DNA from: Streptomyces blattellae
GTDB lineage: Bacteria > Actinomycetota > Actinomycetes > Streptomycetales > Streptomycetaceae
DNA length: 64,000 bases
Direction: 5' to 3'
Assembly: GCF_009709555.1 (NCBI RefSeq)
Contig: NZ_WJBG01000113.1
Coordinates: 62,001-126,000 of the forward strand
Positions 17,320-25,988 of this stretch are shown piece by piece; positions within the stretch are counted from its first letter, which is position 1; every line of letters starts with the position of its first letter. The translations under genes were made by a program, and so were the position numbers. Under the pieces are notes generated by a model. The model was not told the origin of the DNA, did not search any database, and was given only the letters and a program-made list of their open reading frames with translations.

Positions 17320-17928
17320 TCAGCTGCCGTCCCTCAGGTCCTTCGGCCAGTCCGGCCTGAACTCGATGTGGTCGAAGGTGACCACACACCCCTCCCCCAT
17401 CGGCGACTGCGTCATGAAGCCGACCAGGGCGGAGCCCGTCTCCTCCGCGGCGCCCAGCGTGAACAGGCGCACGAAGGTCCAGTGCTCGCCGTCACGGGAG
17501 GCGTGGAAGGCGAAGGAACGGCCGGTCCGGCTCAGCCGCAGCCAGACCGAACTGCCCTCCACGGTGAAGGAGTTGGCGTCATCGGAGTGCCCCCGCGTGA
17601 CCACCGTGCACACAGTGGCCACATCCGGCGAGTACTCCAGACACAGCTTCGCCCAGGCCCGCTCCCCGACATGGACGTACAGCACCCCCGCGTCGAAGGC
17701 GGCGGCGAACCCGACGGTGACCCTGGCGATGAGCTGGAAGTCCCCGACGGGCGCACCCAGCAGGCGAGGCGCGTCGGAGGCGGGGTCGAGCGCTTCCCCG
17801 GTGGGCGGTACGAACCGATCCTGCCGGGGCCCGGCCCACCCGCTGAGAAACCCGTCCTCGTAGGCCCAGTGCCCGTCGGGTCCGTAGGTACGGAGGGGGA
17901 AAGGAAGTTCGGGAAGTTCCACGTCCAT
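17320..17928 (-). CDS. DUF1349 (concanavalin-like) protein
   Basis: 202 residues. The pattern GVLYVHVGERAWAKLCLEYSPDVATVCTVVTRGHSDDANS followed by WLRLSRTGRSFAFHASRDGEHW and GFMTQSPMGEGCVVTFDHI is the DUF1349 beta-sandwich family. There is no signal peptide, so it is probably cytoplasmic. Known relatives bind or process sugars but have no firm general function. It sits 47 bp upstream of the GNAT gene on the same strand, possibly co-transcribed. Confidence 0.85.
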   Translation of the reverse strand: MDVELPELPFPLRTYGPDGHWAYEDGFLSGWAGPRQDRFVPPTGEALDPASDAPRLLGAPVGDFQLIARVTVGFAAAFDAGVLYVHVGERAWAKLCLEYSPDVATVCTVVTRGHSDDANSFTVEGSSVWLRLSRTGRSFAFHASRDGEHWTFVRLFTLGAAEETGSALVGFMTQSPMGEGCVVTFDHIEFRPDWPKDLRDGS

Positions 17929-17958
17929 TGCCGAAGTCTCTCAGGGTGACCGGACCAA

Positions 17959-18003
17959 CTTTAAGGGGCGCGGGGAACTGCGCGACCAGCCCGACACAAC
18001 CGG
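17959..18003. repeat. Streptomyces intergenic repeat (GGGGCGCGGGGAACTGCGCG type)
   Basis: The stretch beginning TTTAAGGGGCGCGGGG and continuing AACTGCGCGACCAGCCC matches a short intergenic repeat that I recognise as very common in Streptomyces genomes. It contains GCGC half-sites that can pair. It lies between the DUF1349 promoter side and the aldehyde dehydrogenase stop. Confidence 0.6.
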
Positions 18004-18048
18004 CACTGCGCGGACAACCCGCACCCCTACGGCGAATCCCGCAGAGCG

Positions 18049-19578
18049 CTACCGCTCCAAGCTGCCGTTGAACCGCCGCGGCAACCCCAGCGGGTTCCCG
18101 TCCCGAAGCTCCGCGGGAAGCAGCGCCTCGGGCGCCCCCTGATAGACAACCGGCCGCAACCACCGCTCGATCGCCGTACCGCCCACGGAGGTCGACGTCG
18201 ACGTGGTCGCCGGGTACGGCCCGCCGTGATGCTGCGCGGGCGCCACCGCAACCCCCGTGGGCCACCCGTTGACCAGGACCCGGCCGGCCAGCGGCGTCAG
18301 ATCGGCCAGCAGCTCGGGGCCACGCCCCTCCCCCGCCGCCTCCTGAGACGACAGATGAACCGTCGCCGTCAGGTTCCCCGGCAGCCGGGACAGCACGTTC
18401 TTCGCCTCGGCCTCGTCCGCATAGCGGGCCACCACCGTGACCGGCCCGAAGCACTCCTCCAGCAGCAGGTCGTACGCCCCCTCGCTGGTCAGCTTCTCAG
18501 CAGGCACCGTGAGGAACCCCGCGCTGACGGTGTGCTCACCGCCCGCACCCGGCGTCACCGGCGAGTCGACATCGGGCAGTCCGGCCCGCTCGGCGACCCC
18601 GGCGACGAAGTTGTCACGCATCCGGTGGTCGAGCAGCACCCCGGCCTCGGTGTCGCTGACCGCGTCCGTCAGCGACTTGAGCAACTGGTCGCCCGCAGCG
18701 CCCTGCGGTGCCAGCACGAGTCCGGGCTTCACACAGAACTGTCCGACGCCCATCGTCATCGAACCGGCCAGCCCGGCGCCGATGGCCTCCGCGCGCTCGG
18801 CGGCGGCGGCCTCGGTGATGAGCACGGGGTTCAGCGAACCCAGCTCGCCGTGGAAGGGGATCGGGACGGGCCGTGCGGCTGCCGCGTCGAAGAGGGCCCG
18901 CCCGCCTCGTACCGAGCCGGTGAATCCGGCCGCGGCGACCTGCGGGTGCCTGATCAGCTCGATGCCCGCCTCGAAGCCGTGGACGAGGCCGACGACGCCC
19001 GCGGGGATGCCGTGCGCCGCGGCGGCGGCCCGCAGCACGGCCGCGACCAGCTCGGACAGGGCCGGGTGGTCGGGGTGGGCCTTGACGACCACCGGGCAGC
19101 CCGCGGCCAGCGCGCTGGCGGTGTCTCCGCCGGCGACCGAGAAGGCGAAGGGGAAGTTGGACGCCGAGTAGACGGCGACGACACCGAGGGGCACCTTGTA
19201 GCGGCGCAGGTCCGGGATCGGCGGGGTCGCGGTGGCGTCGGGGTGGTTGATGACGACGTCGAGGAAGGCGCCCTCGTCGACGATGCCGGCGAACGCACGC
19301 AACTGGTAGCAGGTGCGGGCGAGTTCACCGGTCAGCCGGACCGGGCCGAGCGCGGTCTCGGCGTCGGCGGCCTCGACGAGCTGGTCCTTGGCCGCCTCCA
19401 GCCGGTCGGCGGCGGTCCGCAGGAAGGCCGAGCGGACCGTGCGGTCGGCCAGGGCGCCGCGCGCGTCGTGCGCGGCGCGGACGGCGGCGTCCACCTCCTG
19501 GGCTGTGGCCTCCACCGCAACCTGTTCCCGCTGCTTCCCGGTTCGGGGGTCGACACTCCAGACTGGTGCTGCTGCCAC
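18049..19578 (-). CDS. NADP-dependent aldehyde dehydrogenase, alpha-ketoglutarate-semialdehyde dehydrogenase type
   Basis: 509 residues of the ALDH superfamily. VPLGVVAVYSASNFPFAF marks the cofactor-binding part, FTGSVRGGRALFDAA the Rossmann loop, IPFHGELGSLNP the catalytic Glu region and GMGVGQFCVKPGLV-type sequence the catalytic Cys. This subtype oxidises 2,5-dioxovalerate (ketoglutarate semialdehyde), the end product of oxidative sugar-acid pathways, which fits the KdgD gene at 51.7 kb (inference). GTG at 19578 was chosen over an upstream in-frame ATG because GGAGGG lies 7 bp before it. Divergent from the IclR gene. Confidence 0.85.
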   Translation of the reverse strand: MAAAPVWSVDPRTGKQREQVAVEATAQEVDAAVRAAHDARGALADRTVRSAFLRTAADRLEAAKDQLVEAADAETALGPVRLTGELARTCYQLRAFAGIVDEGAFLDVVINHPDATATPPIPDLRRYKVPLGVVAVYSASNFPFAFSVAGGDTASALAAGCPVVVKAHPDHPALSELVAAVLRAAAAAHGIPAGVVGLVHGFEAGIELIRHPQVAAAGFTGSVRGGRALFDAAAARPVPIPFHGELGSLNPVLITEAAAAERAEAIGAGLAGSMTMGVGQFCVKPGLVLAPQGAAGDQLLKSLTDAVSDTEAGVLLDHRMRDNFVAGVAERAGLPDVDSPVTPGAGGEHTVSAGFLTVPAEKLTSEGAYDLLLEECFGPVTVVARYADEAEAKNVLSRLPGNLTATVHLSSQEAAGEGRGPELLADLTPLAGRVLVNGWPTGVAVAPAQHHGGPYPATTSTSTSVGGTAIERWLRPVVYQGAPEALLPAELRDGNPLGLPRRFNGSLER

Positions 19579-19632
19579 CGCGGGTCCCTCCACACATGTA
19601 ATGCCGCAGTACGGGGTCATTCACCAGGCCCG

Positions 19633-19648
19633 TTCGATATACTGAACG
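19633..19648. promoter_or_regulatory. Candidate IclR operator
   Basis: GTTCGATATACTGAAC: 12 of 16 positions are symmetric, with GTTC/GAAC arms and a TATA centre. It lies in the 133-bp divergent spacer between the aldehyde dehydrogenase and the IclR gene. IclR proteins often bind such TTC-N7-10-GAA palindromes near their own promoter. Confidence 0.5.
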
Positions 19649-19711
19649 CCGTCTCTGATGATGAATATGCTGTCGGAGACTATTTCCCGTCGAACGAAGG
19701 GGTCAAGGGCG

Positions 19712-20485
19712 ATGTCGGCAGGCGAGACGGGGGGCGGAGCGCAGGTCAAGTCCGCGGTGAGGACGGTTGAACTGCTCGAATACTTCGCCGGACGCCCCGG
19801 AATGCACTCCCTCGCGGCGGTCCAGGAGGCCGTCGGATACCCCAAGTCCAGCCTCTACATGTTGTTGCGCACGCTGGTCGAGCTGGGCTGGGTGGAGACG
19901 GACGCGACAGGCACGCGGTACGGGATCGGCGTACGGGCGCTGCTCGTCGGCACGTCGTACATCGACGGGGACGAGGTGGTCGCGGCGGCCCGGCCGACGC
20001 TGGACCGTCTCTCGGACGACACGACGGAGACGATCCACCTGGCCCGTCTGGACGGCACGAACGTCGTCTACCTGGCCACCCGGCAGTCCCAGCACTACCT
20101 GCGCCCCTTCACCCGCGTCGGCCGCCGCCTCCCGGCCCACTCGACCTCCCTCGGCAAGGCGCTGCTGAGCACCTTCACGGACGAGCAGGTCCGCAAGATG
20201 CTCCCGGAGACGCTGCCCGCCCTCACCGAGAACACGATCACCGACCGCGAGAAGCTCATCGAGGAGCTGCACCAGGTCCGCGAGCAGGGCTTCGCCGTCG
20301 ACCGCGAGGAGAACACGCTGGGGCTGCGCTGCTTCGGCGTCGCGATCCCGTACCGCACCCCGGCCCGGGACGCGATCAGCTGCTCGGTACCGGTGGCGCG
20401 GCTGACGCCCGCCCACGAGCAGATGGTGAAGGACGCGCTGTTCGACGCGCGGGACCGGCTGACGCTGGCCACTCGTAGGCTCTGA
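19712..20485 (+). CDS. IclR-family transcriptional regulator
   Basis: 257 residues. The N-terminal winged helix (about 8-70) shows SAVRTVELLEYFAGRPGMHSLAAVQEA with recognition helix PKSSLYMLLRTLVELGW. The C-terminal GAF-like effector domain has GRRLPAHSTSLGKALLS and FAVDREENTLGLRCFGVAIPY, both IclR hallmarks. ATG 19712 begins at the conserved part; the frame extends to 19658. It probably controls the divergent aldehyde dehydrogenase; a sugar-acid intermediate is a likely effector (inference). Confidence 0.92.
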   Translation: MSAGETGGGAQVKSAVRTVELLEYFAGRPGMHSLAAVQEAVGYPKSSLYMLLRTLVELGWVETDATGTRYGIGVRALLVGTSYIDGDEVVAAARPTLDRLSDDTTETIHLARLDGTNVVYLATRQSQHYLRPFTRVGRRLPAHSTSLGKALLSTFTDEQVRKMLPETLPALTENTITDREKLIEELHQVREQGFAVDREENTLGLRCFGVAIPYRTPARDAISCSVPVARLTPAHEQMVKDALFDARDRLTLATRRL

Positions 20486-20489
20486 CGGC

Positions 20490-20969
20490 ATGGACATGGA
20501 CGTGGAACTCCGCGAGGTGCACGACAGCGACCTGCCGGTCTTCTACCGGCAGCTGAACGACCCGGAGGCCCTGCACATGGCGGCCTTCACCCCGAAGGAC
20601 CCGGCCGACCGGGACGCCTTCGACGCGCACTGGAAGCGGACACGGTCCTCGCCGGACGTCGTCCTGCGGACGATCCTGGCGGACGGTGACGTGGTCGGGC
20701 ATTCGGCGGTCTACGGCGAGCCGGGCGAGCGCGAGGTGACGTACTGGGTGGACCGGGCCTACTGGGGGCAGGGCATCGCCACGGCGGCGCTGCGGAGGCT
20801 GCTGACCGAGGTGCCCGAACGCCCGCTGTACGCACGGGCGGCGGCGGACAACGAGGGGTCACGGCGGGTGCTGGAGAAGTGCGGCTTCCGGGTGACGGCC
20901 GAGGAGCGGGGGTTCGCTCAGGCGCGGGGCGAGGAGATCGACGAGGTCGTGCTGACGCTGGAGGGCTGA
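20490..20969 (+). CDS. GNAT family N-acetyltransferase (RimJ/RimL-like)
   Basis: 159 residues. VTYWVDRAYWGQGIATAALRRLL is the acetyl-CoA binding segment and LYARAAADNEGSRRVLEKCGFRV the typical ending of the RimJ/RimL branch. The gene starts 4 bp after the IclR stop, so it is likely co-transcribed with it. Substrate unknown. Confidence 0.88.
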   Translation: MDMDVELREVHDSDLPVFYRQLNDPEALHMAAFTPKDPADRDAFDAHWKRTRSSPDVVLRTILADGDVVGHSAVYGEPGEREVTYWVDRAYWGQGIATAALRRLLTEVPERPLYARAAADNEGSRRVLEKCGFRVTAEERGFAQARGEEIDEVVLTLEG

Positions 20970-20997
20970 GCGTGCCGACACCACGCCAGGCCCGGCT

Positions 20998-21027
20998 TTA
21001 TGAACACTCGATTTATGAACACTCGAT
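20998..21027. repeat. 15-bp tandem repeat upstream of the PBP gene
   Basis: TTATGAACACTCGAT occurs twice head to tail (20998-21012, 21013-21027), 56 bp before the PBP start. The AT-rich core TTTATGAACAC recurs at 52699-52709 in the kdgD-udh spacer. It may be an operator or a promoter-region slip. Confidence 0.75.
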
Positions 21028-21083
21028 GAGAAAAGCCTGCGGAGTGGAACGTTCCGCAACCCCTCGATCGTCTTCTTGGCGGG

Positions 21084-22538
21084 ATGAACAAGACGATCAG
21101 GCGTGCCTCGGTCTTCGCGCTGCTCCTGGTGCTCGCTCTGCTGGTCAGGGCGACCTGGGTGCAGTTCTACGACGGCCAGGCACTCGCGGACGACAGCAAG
21201 AACCGGCGGAATGCGATCGAGACGTACTCGTCGCCGCTCGGGAACATCATCGTGGCCGGTGAGTCGATCACCGGCTCCGCACGGACAGAGGGCAGCGACC
21301 TCGCGTACAAGCGCACGTACACCGAGGGCGAGTTGTACGCCGCGGTGACGGGCTACGCCTCGCAGAGTTACGCGCCCACGCAGCTGGAGGGCATCTACCA
21401 GGACCTGCTCAACGGCACGGACACCCAGCTGAAGACCATGATGGACACGGTCACCGGCACCCGCGCCGAACCGGGCAACGTGGTCACGACGATCGACCCG
21501 GACGTGCAGCGGGCGGCGTACGAGGCGCTCGGCGACAAGAAGGGCGGGGCCGTCGCGATCGATCCGACGACCGGCCAGATCCTCGCGGTCGTGTCGACCC
21601 CGTCGTACGACCCGACAGCGCTGACCGACGCGGACACCGCCGGGGATGCCTGGAAGCAGCTCAACGACGACCCCGACAAGCCGCTCACCAACCGTGCGCT
21701 GCGCCAGCCGCTGCCGCCGGGCTCCACCTTCAAGCTGGTCGTCGCGGCTGCCGCGCTGGAGGACGGGCTGTACGCGTCGGTCGACGACAGGACGGACAGC
21801 CCCGACCCGTACACGCTGCCGGGCTCGACGAGTGCCCTGGACAACGAGAACGCGTCCGCGCCCTGCGAGAACGCCACCATCCGTACCGCGCTGCAGTACT
21901 CCTGCAACAACGTCTTCGCGAAGATGGCCGTCGACCTCGGCCAGGACCGGGTGAAGGCGATGGCCGAGAAGTTCGGCTTCAACGACGAGACGCAGGACGT
22001 GCCGGTGCGGGCCTATCCGAGCGTCTACCCGTCCGGGATGGACGACGCGCAGACCGGCCTGACGGGCATCGGCCAGTTCGACGTCACGGCCACGCCGTTG
22101 CAGATGGCCATGGTGTCCGCCGCCATAGCCAACGGCGGTGAGATGGTCACCCCGCATATGGTCTCCCAGACCACCGACAGTGGCGGCGACGCGCTGGAGA
22201 ACTACGACGCGGAGACGGACACCACCCGGATCGTCAGCTCCGACACGGCCGAGCAGTTGCAGTCCGCGATGGAGACCGTCGTCTCCGAGGGCACCGGCAC
22301 GAACGCCCAGATACCGGGCGCGACGGTGGGCGGCAAGACCGGTACGGCCCAGCACGGCGAGAACAACAGCCAGACGCCGTACGCATGGTTCACGTCGTAC
22401 GCGAAGTCCGACTCGACCGGCAAGGAGGTCGCCGTCGCGGTGATCGTCGAGCAGTCGAACGCGGCACGGTCCGAAGTGAGCGGCAACGGCCTGGCGGCCC
22501 CGGTGGCCAAGGCGATGATGGAAGCAGCGACCAAGTGA
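21084..22538 (+). CDS. Penicillin-binding protein, class B transpeptidase (PbpA-like)
   Basis: 484 residues with one N-terminal membrane anchor (about 7-22) and an extracytoplasmic part that cross-links peptidoglycan peptides. Transpeptidase motifs are complete: SxxK in LPPGSTFKLV (about residue 215), SxN in QYSCNNVFAKMA (about 273) and KTG in VGGKTGTAQHG (about 419). The short N-terminal module and the NTD-PBP-like segment before VVTTIDPDVQRAAYEALG resemble actinobacterial PbpA/FtsI-like proteins. Preceded by a tandem repeat and followed by a strong bidirectional terminator. Confidence 0.93.
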   Translation: MNKTIRRASVFALLLVLALLVRATWVQFYDGQALADDSKNRRNAIETYSSPLGNIIVAGESITGSARTEGSDLAYKRTYTEGELYAAVTGYASQSYAPTQLEGIYQDLLNGTDTQLKTMMDTVTGTRAEPGNVVTTIDPDVQRAAYEALGDKKGGAVAIDPTTGQILAVVSTPSYDPTALTDADTAGDAWKQLNDDPDKPLTNRALRQPLPPGSTFKLVVAAAALEDGLYASVDDRTDSPDPYTLPGSTSALDNENASAPCENATIRTALQYSCNNVFAKMAVDLGQDRVKAMAEKFGFNDETQDVPVRAYPSVYPSGMDDAQTGLTGIGQFDVTATPLQMAMVSAAIANGGEMVTPHMVSQTTDSGGDALENYDAETDTTRIVSSDTAEQLQSAMETVVSEGTGTNAQIPGATVGGKTGTAQHGENNSQTPYAWFTSYAKSDSTGKEVAVAVIVEQSNAARSEVSGNGLAAPVAKAMMEAATK

Positions 22539-22549
22539 CCGACGTAGGG

Positions 22550-22586
22550 GCGTGACCGGCCACGGCAGACCCGTGGCCGGTCACGC
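22550..22586. terminator. Strong bidirectional terminator between PBP and purine permease
   Basis: GCGTGACCGGCCACGG and CCGTGGCCGGTCACGC form an exact 16-bp stem with a 5-nt loop (CAGAC). It sits 11 bp after the PBP stop between convergent genes. Confidence 0.85.
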
Positions 22587-22594
22587 GCCACTAC

Positions 22595-22640
22595 CTCACT
22601 ACACGCCGAGAACCTGCCTCACTACACGCCGAGAACCTGC
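22595..22640. repeat. 23-bp perfect tandem repeat spanning the permease stop codon
   Basis: Two exact 23-bp copies (22595-22617 and 22618-22640), each starting CTCACTACACGCC. The second includes the stop codon and last five codons (QVLGV) of the minus-strand permease gene; the first reproduces that 3' end outside the gene. Confidence 0.88.
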
Positions 22641-24070
22641 TCGATGGGGTCGATGGCGAAGTACACCAGGAACAACGCCGACGCCCCCCACAGCAGCCAG
22701 TGGACGTCCTTCGCCTTCCCCAGCACCGACTTGAGCACCACATACGCCAGGAACCCCGCCCCGATGCCGTTGGTGATCGAGTAGGTGAAGGGCATCACGG
22801 CGATGGTGAGAAACGCCGGGATCGCGATCTCGTACTTGTCCCAGTCGATGTGCTTGACCTGGGTCATCATCAGGAAGCCCACGGCGACGAGGGCCGGCGC
22901 GGCGGCCTGGAGCGGGACGATGGTCAGCAACGGGGTGAGGAACAGCGCCAGGGCGAAGAGGCCACCCGTCACCAGGTTCGAGAAGCCCGTGCGCGACCCC
23001 TCGCCGACGCCGGCCGCCGACTCGATGTACGAGGTCGCGGAGGACGAGGACGCCGCACCGCCCGCGACCGCCGCCGCTCCGTCGATGAGCAGGACCCGGC
23101 CGAGGTTCGGCACCTTGCCCTGCTCGTCGAGGAGGCCCGCCTCCGCGCTGACGCCGACGACCGTGCCCATGGTGTCGAAGAAGTCCGACAGGATCAGCGT
23201 GAAGATCAGCAGGACGACCGTGATGGCCGTGGTCTCACCGAACGCGCCGAACAGGCTGAAGTGGCCGATGAGTCCGAAGTCGGGGGTGTCGACGATCTCG
23301 TCGGGCCACTCGGGCGTGGTCAGCCCCCAGGACGCGACGTCGGCGATCGAGTTGATGATGAGCGCGACGATCGTCATGGCGACGATGCTGATCAGGATCG
23401 CGCCCTTCACCTTCCGGGCCAGCAGCGCGATGGTGAGCAGCACCCCGAGGCAGAAGACGAGGATCGGCCAGCCGGTGAGTGTGCCGGTGCCGCCGAGCTG
23501 AACCGGCACGGTGGTGCCCGCGGCGTCGGGGATACGGCTGACGAAGCCGGCGTCGACAAAGCCGATGAACGCGATGAACAGGCCGATACCGACGCTGATC
23601 GCCTGCTTCAGCGGCTGCGGGATGGCGTGCATCACGGCCTCGCGCAGGCCGGTCACCACCAGCACGCAGATCAGCAGGCCCTCCAGGACGATCAGGCCCA
23701 TCGCGTCGTCCCAGCTCATCAGCGGGGCGATCTGGAAGGCGACGACGGCGTTGAGGCCGAGGCCGGCGGCGAGGGCGAGCGGAAGGTTGCCGCCGATGCC
23801 CATGATGATCGTCATCACCGCGGCCACCAGGGCGGTGGCGGTGGTGAGTTGGACGGGGTCGAGCTGGTCGCCGAACTTGTCCTTGGCGCTGCCGAGGATG
23901 ATGGGGTTCAGGACAAGGATGTAGGCCATGGTGAAGAACGTGGCGAAGCCGCCGCGTATCTCACGGCCGAAGGTGGAGCCCCGTTCGGAGATCTTGAAGA
24001 ACCGGTCGACGTTGCTCGCCGCGGACGGCGCGGGACTTGGCCGGTCGGCCACCTTCTGTGGATCGGACAT
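22622..24070 (-). CDS. NCS2-family purine permease (adenine/guanine/hypoxanthine, AzgA type)
   Basis: 482-residue membrane transporter for purine bases. Seen: FKISERGSTFGREIRGGFATFFTMAYILVLNP, the hallmark N-terminus, GLGLNAVVAF in TM3, and LSDFFDTMGTVVGVSAEAGLLD with SSSATSYIESAAGVGEGSRTG, the NCS2/AzgA signature. About 12 hydrophobic segments. ATG 24070 is chosen over a GTG two codons upstream because AAGGAGA lies at a normal distance. Its last codons are part of a 23-bp tandem duplication. Confidence 0.93.
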   Translation of the reverse strand: MSDPQKVADRPSPAPSAASNVDRFFKISERGSTFGREIRGGFATFFTMAYILVLNPIILGSAKDKFGDQLDPVQLTTATALVAAVMTIIMGIGGNLPLALAAGLGLNAVVAFQIAPLMSWDDAMGLIVLEGLLICVLVVTGLREAVMHAIPQPLKQAISVGIGLFIAFIGFVDAGFVSRIPDAAGTTVPVQLGGTGTLTGWPILVFCLGVLLTIALLARKVKGAILISIVAMTIVALIINSIADVASWGLTTPEWPDEIVDTPDFGLIGHFSLFGAFGETTAITVVLLIFTLILSDFFDTMGTVVGVSAEAGLLDEQGKVPNLGRVLLIDGAAAVAGGAASSSSATSYIESAAGVGEGSRTGFSNLVTGGLFALALFLTPLLTIVPLQAAAPALVAVGFLMMTQVKHIDWDKYEIAIPAFLTIAVMPFTYSITNGIGAGFLAYVVLKSVLGKAKDVHWLLWGASALFLVYFAIDPIEQVLGV

Positions 24071-24316
24071 GGGCACGGTCTCCTTGTTGCCTGAATGATC
24101 GATGCGGGTGCTGGCTGGATTGTTCCCTCGATGAACCTGTTTCAGGTTTTCTCCGTGTTACGGAATCAGGCCGCTCATGTGCGACCCGCCACACCGCGTT
24201 CGAAGTCTCGTACGACTCATATGTTCGATCACTGCTACGCTTCCGGATCTCGACCGGACGATCTCCGGACGATCACACGTCATACACATGCCGCGCAGAG
24301 CCAGGAGAGGTCACCC

Positions 24317-24883
24317 GTGGGCACAGTCGTCGACGACGCCGCCTCCGTGGAGTTCCATGCCTTCTTCGAGCGTCATTACGCCGAACTGTCGCGTCTGGCC
24401 CATCTGCTGACCGGTGAGCCGGACGCCGCCGACGATCTGGCGGCGGATGCGCTGCTGGCGCTGTGGCACCGCTGGGACCGGGTGCGCGCCGCCGACCATC
24501 CGGTGGCCTACGCCCGCGGGGTCGTCACCAATCTCGCCCGTACCCGGATCCGCAGCGCGGTGCGCGAGCGGCGGCGGATCGCCCTGTTCTGGTCACAGCG
24601 CGAGGAGAACACCGAGAACCCGGACATCGCGGGCGTGGTCGATGTCCAGGAGGCGCTGCGCCGGCTCCCGTTCCGCAAACGGGCCTGTGTGGTGCTGCGG
24701 CATGCGTTCGACCTCTCGGAGAAGGACACGGCGCTCGCCCTGGGCGTCTCGGTGGGTACGGTGAAGAGCCAGACCTCGAAGGGCATGGCCGAGCTGCAAA
24801 GACTGCTCGGCACGCAGGGGGCTCCGCAGAGGGTGCACGTGGCGATGGCACGCACCGGTGACGCCGGAGGGAGGAACCGATGA
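24317..24883 (+). CDS. SigE-family ECF RNA polymerase sigma factor
   Basis: 188 residues. FHAFFERHYAELSRLAHLLTGEPDAADDLAADALLALWHRWDRV is region 2, and ALRRLPFRKRACVVLRHAFDLSEKDTALALGVSVGTVKSQTSKGMAELQ region 4 with its HTH. The N-terminus matches the 'SigE family' ECF type widespread in Streptomyces. GTG at 24317 has an AGGAGAGG ribosome site 7 bp upstream and so was preferred over the longer frame. Stop overlaps the next gene as ATGA. The 246 bp before it, shared with the divergent permease, probably hold both promoters. Confidence 0.9.
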   Translation: MGTVVDDAASVEFHAFFERHYAELSRLAHLLTGEPDAADDLAADALLALWHRWDRVRAADHPVAYARGVVTNLARTRIRSAVRERRRIALFWSQREENTENPDIAGVVDVQEALRRLPFRKRACVVLRHAFDLSEKDTALALGVSVGTVKSQTSKGMAELQRLLGTQGAPQRVHVAMARTGDAGGRNR

Positions 24884-25743
24884 GCATGCGGCGGGACGTG
24901 CACGACGAGTTGCGCGCCCGGCTGCACGAGGCGGCCGGACAGCACGAGCCCGACCGCGCGCGCATCCTGGCCCGCGTCGAGCGCGGCATGACCGAGCAGA
25001 CCCGGCCCGACCACCGGGCCACCCGCCCGCCGGTGTTCGGCTGGGTGCGGGTCGTCAGCGCCACCGCCGCGGTCGCCAGCGTGCTGGCCATCGGCGGTTA
25101 CGCGGTCGCGTCCGCCGTGAAGGAGCAGTCCTCCCCGCAGCAGACGGTCGCCGTCTCTCCGACACCCACACCGTCGCCGGACGCGACGAGCCGCGTTCCC
25201 CTCCCGCCGGTCGACCCGACGCCCAGCGCGCCGCCGAAGTCCAGGACACCGAGCGCCCCCGCGTCACCGTCCGCATCCGCATCCGCATCCGCGTCCACCC
25301 TCGCGCCCGCGAACGGCGAGGAGGACGGCCCGCTCTGGTCGGACGGCTCGGTCGACCCGCACAGCAACGACTTCTGGGCGCAGAGCAATGTGACCTTCAA
25401 GGCCGACCGGCAACTCACCGCGCTGACGGTGCGGTTGAAGGTCAAGCAGACCGGTGGGGTGAGTTCCACCGGTGCCTGGCGTTCGCTGCCCGAGCAGGAC
25501 TTCACCTTCACCGTCGGCGAGCAGGACGGCTTCCTCGTCTACACCTGGGTCCTCAAGGAGGGCCGTACGGTCCCGAAGGGCGAGTGGGTGTTCGCCGGGC
25601 AGTACGACCATGAGCGCGGCGGACGCGACGCGGGCGACGACAGCTACGCGGTGACGGGCACCGCGGGGGGCCGACTGCTGTCCGTGGCAGGCGACTTCGC
25701 ACCGCACGAGGGCGACGAGCCGGCGTCCGAGGGCGATTCGTAG
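24880..25743 (+). CDS. Membrane-anchored partner of the SigE-family sigma factor (putative anti-sigma), unknown family
   Basis: 287 residues. About 60 cytoplasmic residues rich in Arg/Glu, one membrane segment (about 53-72, VVSATAAVASVLAIGGYAVA), a low-complexity Pro/Ser/Thr stretch with a (SA)n run (about 125-138, encoded by repeated GCATCC codons), then a secreted beta-rich domain with WSDGSVDPHSNDFWAQSNVTFKA. The gene overlaps the sigma gene (ATGA) and the inside-membrane-outside layout is that of a transmembrane regulator. An anti-sigma role is inferred from position only; no zinc finger is visible. Confidence 0.7.
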   Translation: MSMRRDVHDELRARLHEAAGQHEPDRARILARVERGMTEQTRPDHRATRPPVFGWVRVVSATAAVASVLAIGGYAVASAVKEQSSPQQTVAVSPTPTPSPDATSRVPLPPVDPTPSAPPKSRTPSAPASPSASASASASTLAPANGEEDGPLWSDGSVDPHSNDFWAQSNVTFKADRQLTALTVRLKVKQTGGVSSTGAWRSLPEQDFTFTVGEQDGFLVYTWVLKEGRTVPKGEWVFAGQYDHERGGRDAGDDSYAVTGTAGGRLLSVAGDFAPHEGDEPASEGDS

Positions 25744-25922
25744 AAAACTTTCGATGACGCGGCAACCCTTTACGCACCCGTGGCGACTGGGTATGTGTCC
25801 GGGGGCAACGCATTACCGATTCTGCGCGTCTGACATCACGTACCAGTGTTCTCATGGACCTGCTGATCTGAGCCCCCCTCGGTCAGCAGCGCCGGCCCGA
25901 GCCCCCCTCGGCCGGCAACAGG

Positions 25923-25956
25923 AACGCCCCCGCCGGTGACGACCGGCGGGGGCGTT
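25923..25956. terminator. Bidirectional terminator
   Basis: AACGCCCCCGCCGGT / ACCGGCGGGGGCGTT, 15-bp perfect stem with loop GACG, between convergent genes. The rest of the 245-bp spacer (25744-25988) holds two copies of GAGCCCCCCTCGG (25870, 25899) and a 10-bp duplication of GGCGCTCAGT (25971, 25984), the second overlapping the stop of the following lyase gene. Confidence 0.85.
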
Positions 25957-25988
25957 TCGCGCCCTTCAGGGGCGCTCAGTCCAGGCGC

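Noticed and set aside
25743..25753. GAAAACTTTCG as a second copy of the CGAAACTTTCG operator
   Set aside because: Two arm positions differ and it lies at the 3' end of the anti-sigma gene, not at a promoter.
25870..25911. Two GAGCCCCCCTCGG copies as transposon end repeats
   Set aside because: They are direct, 29 bp apart, with no transposase or target duplication nearby; likely local slippage in a terminator region.
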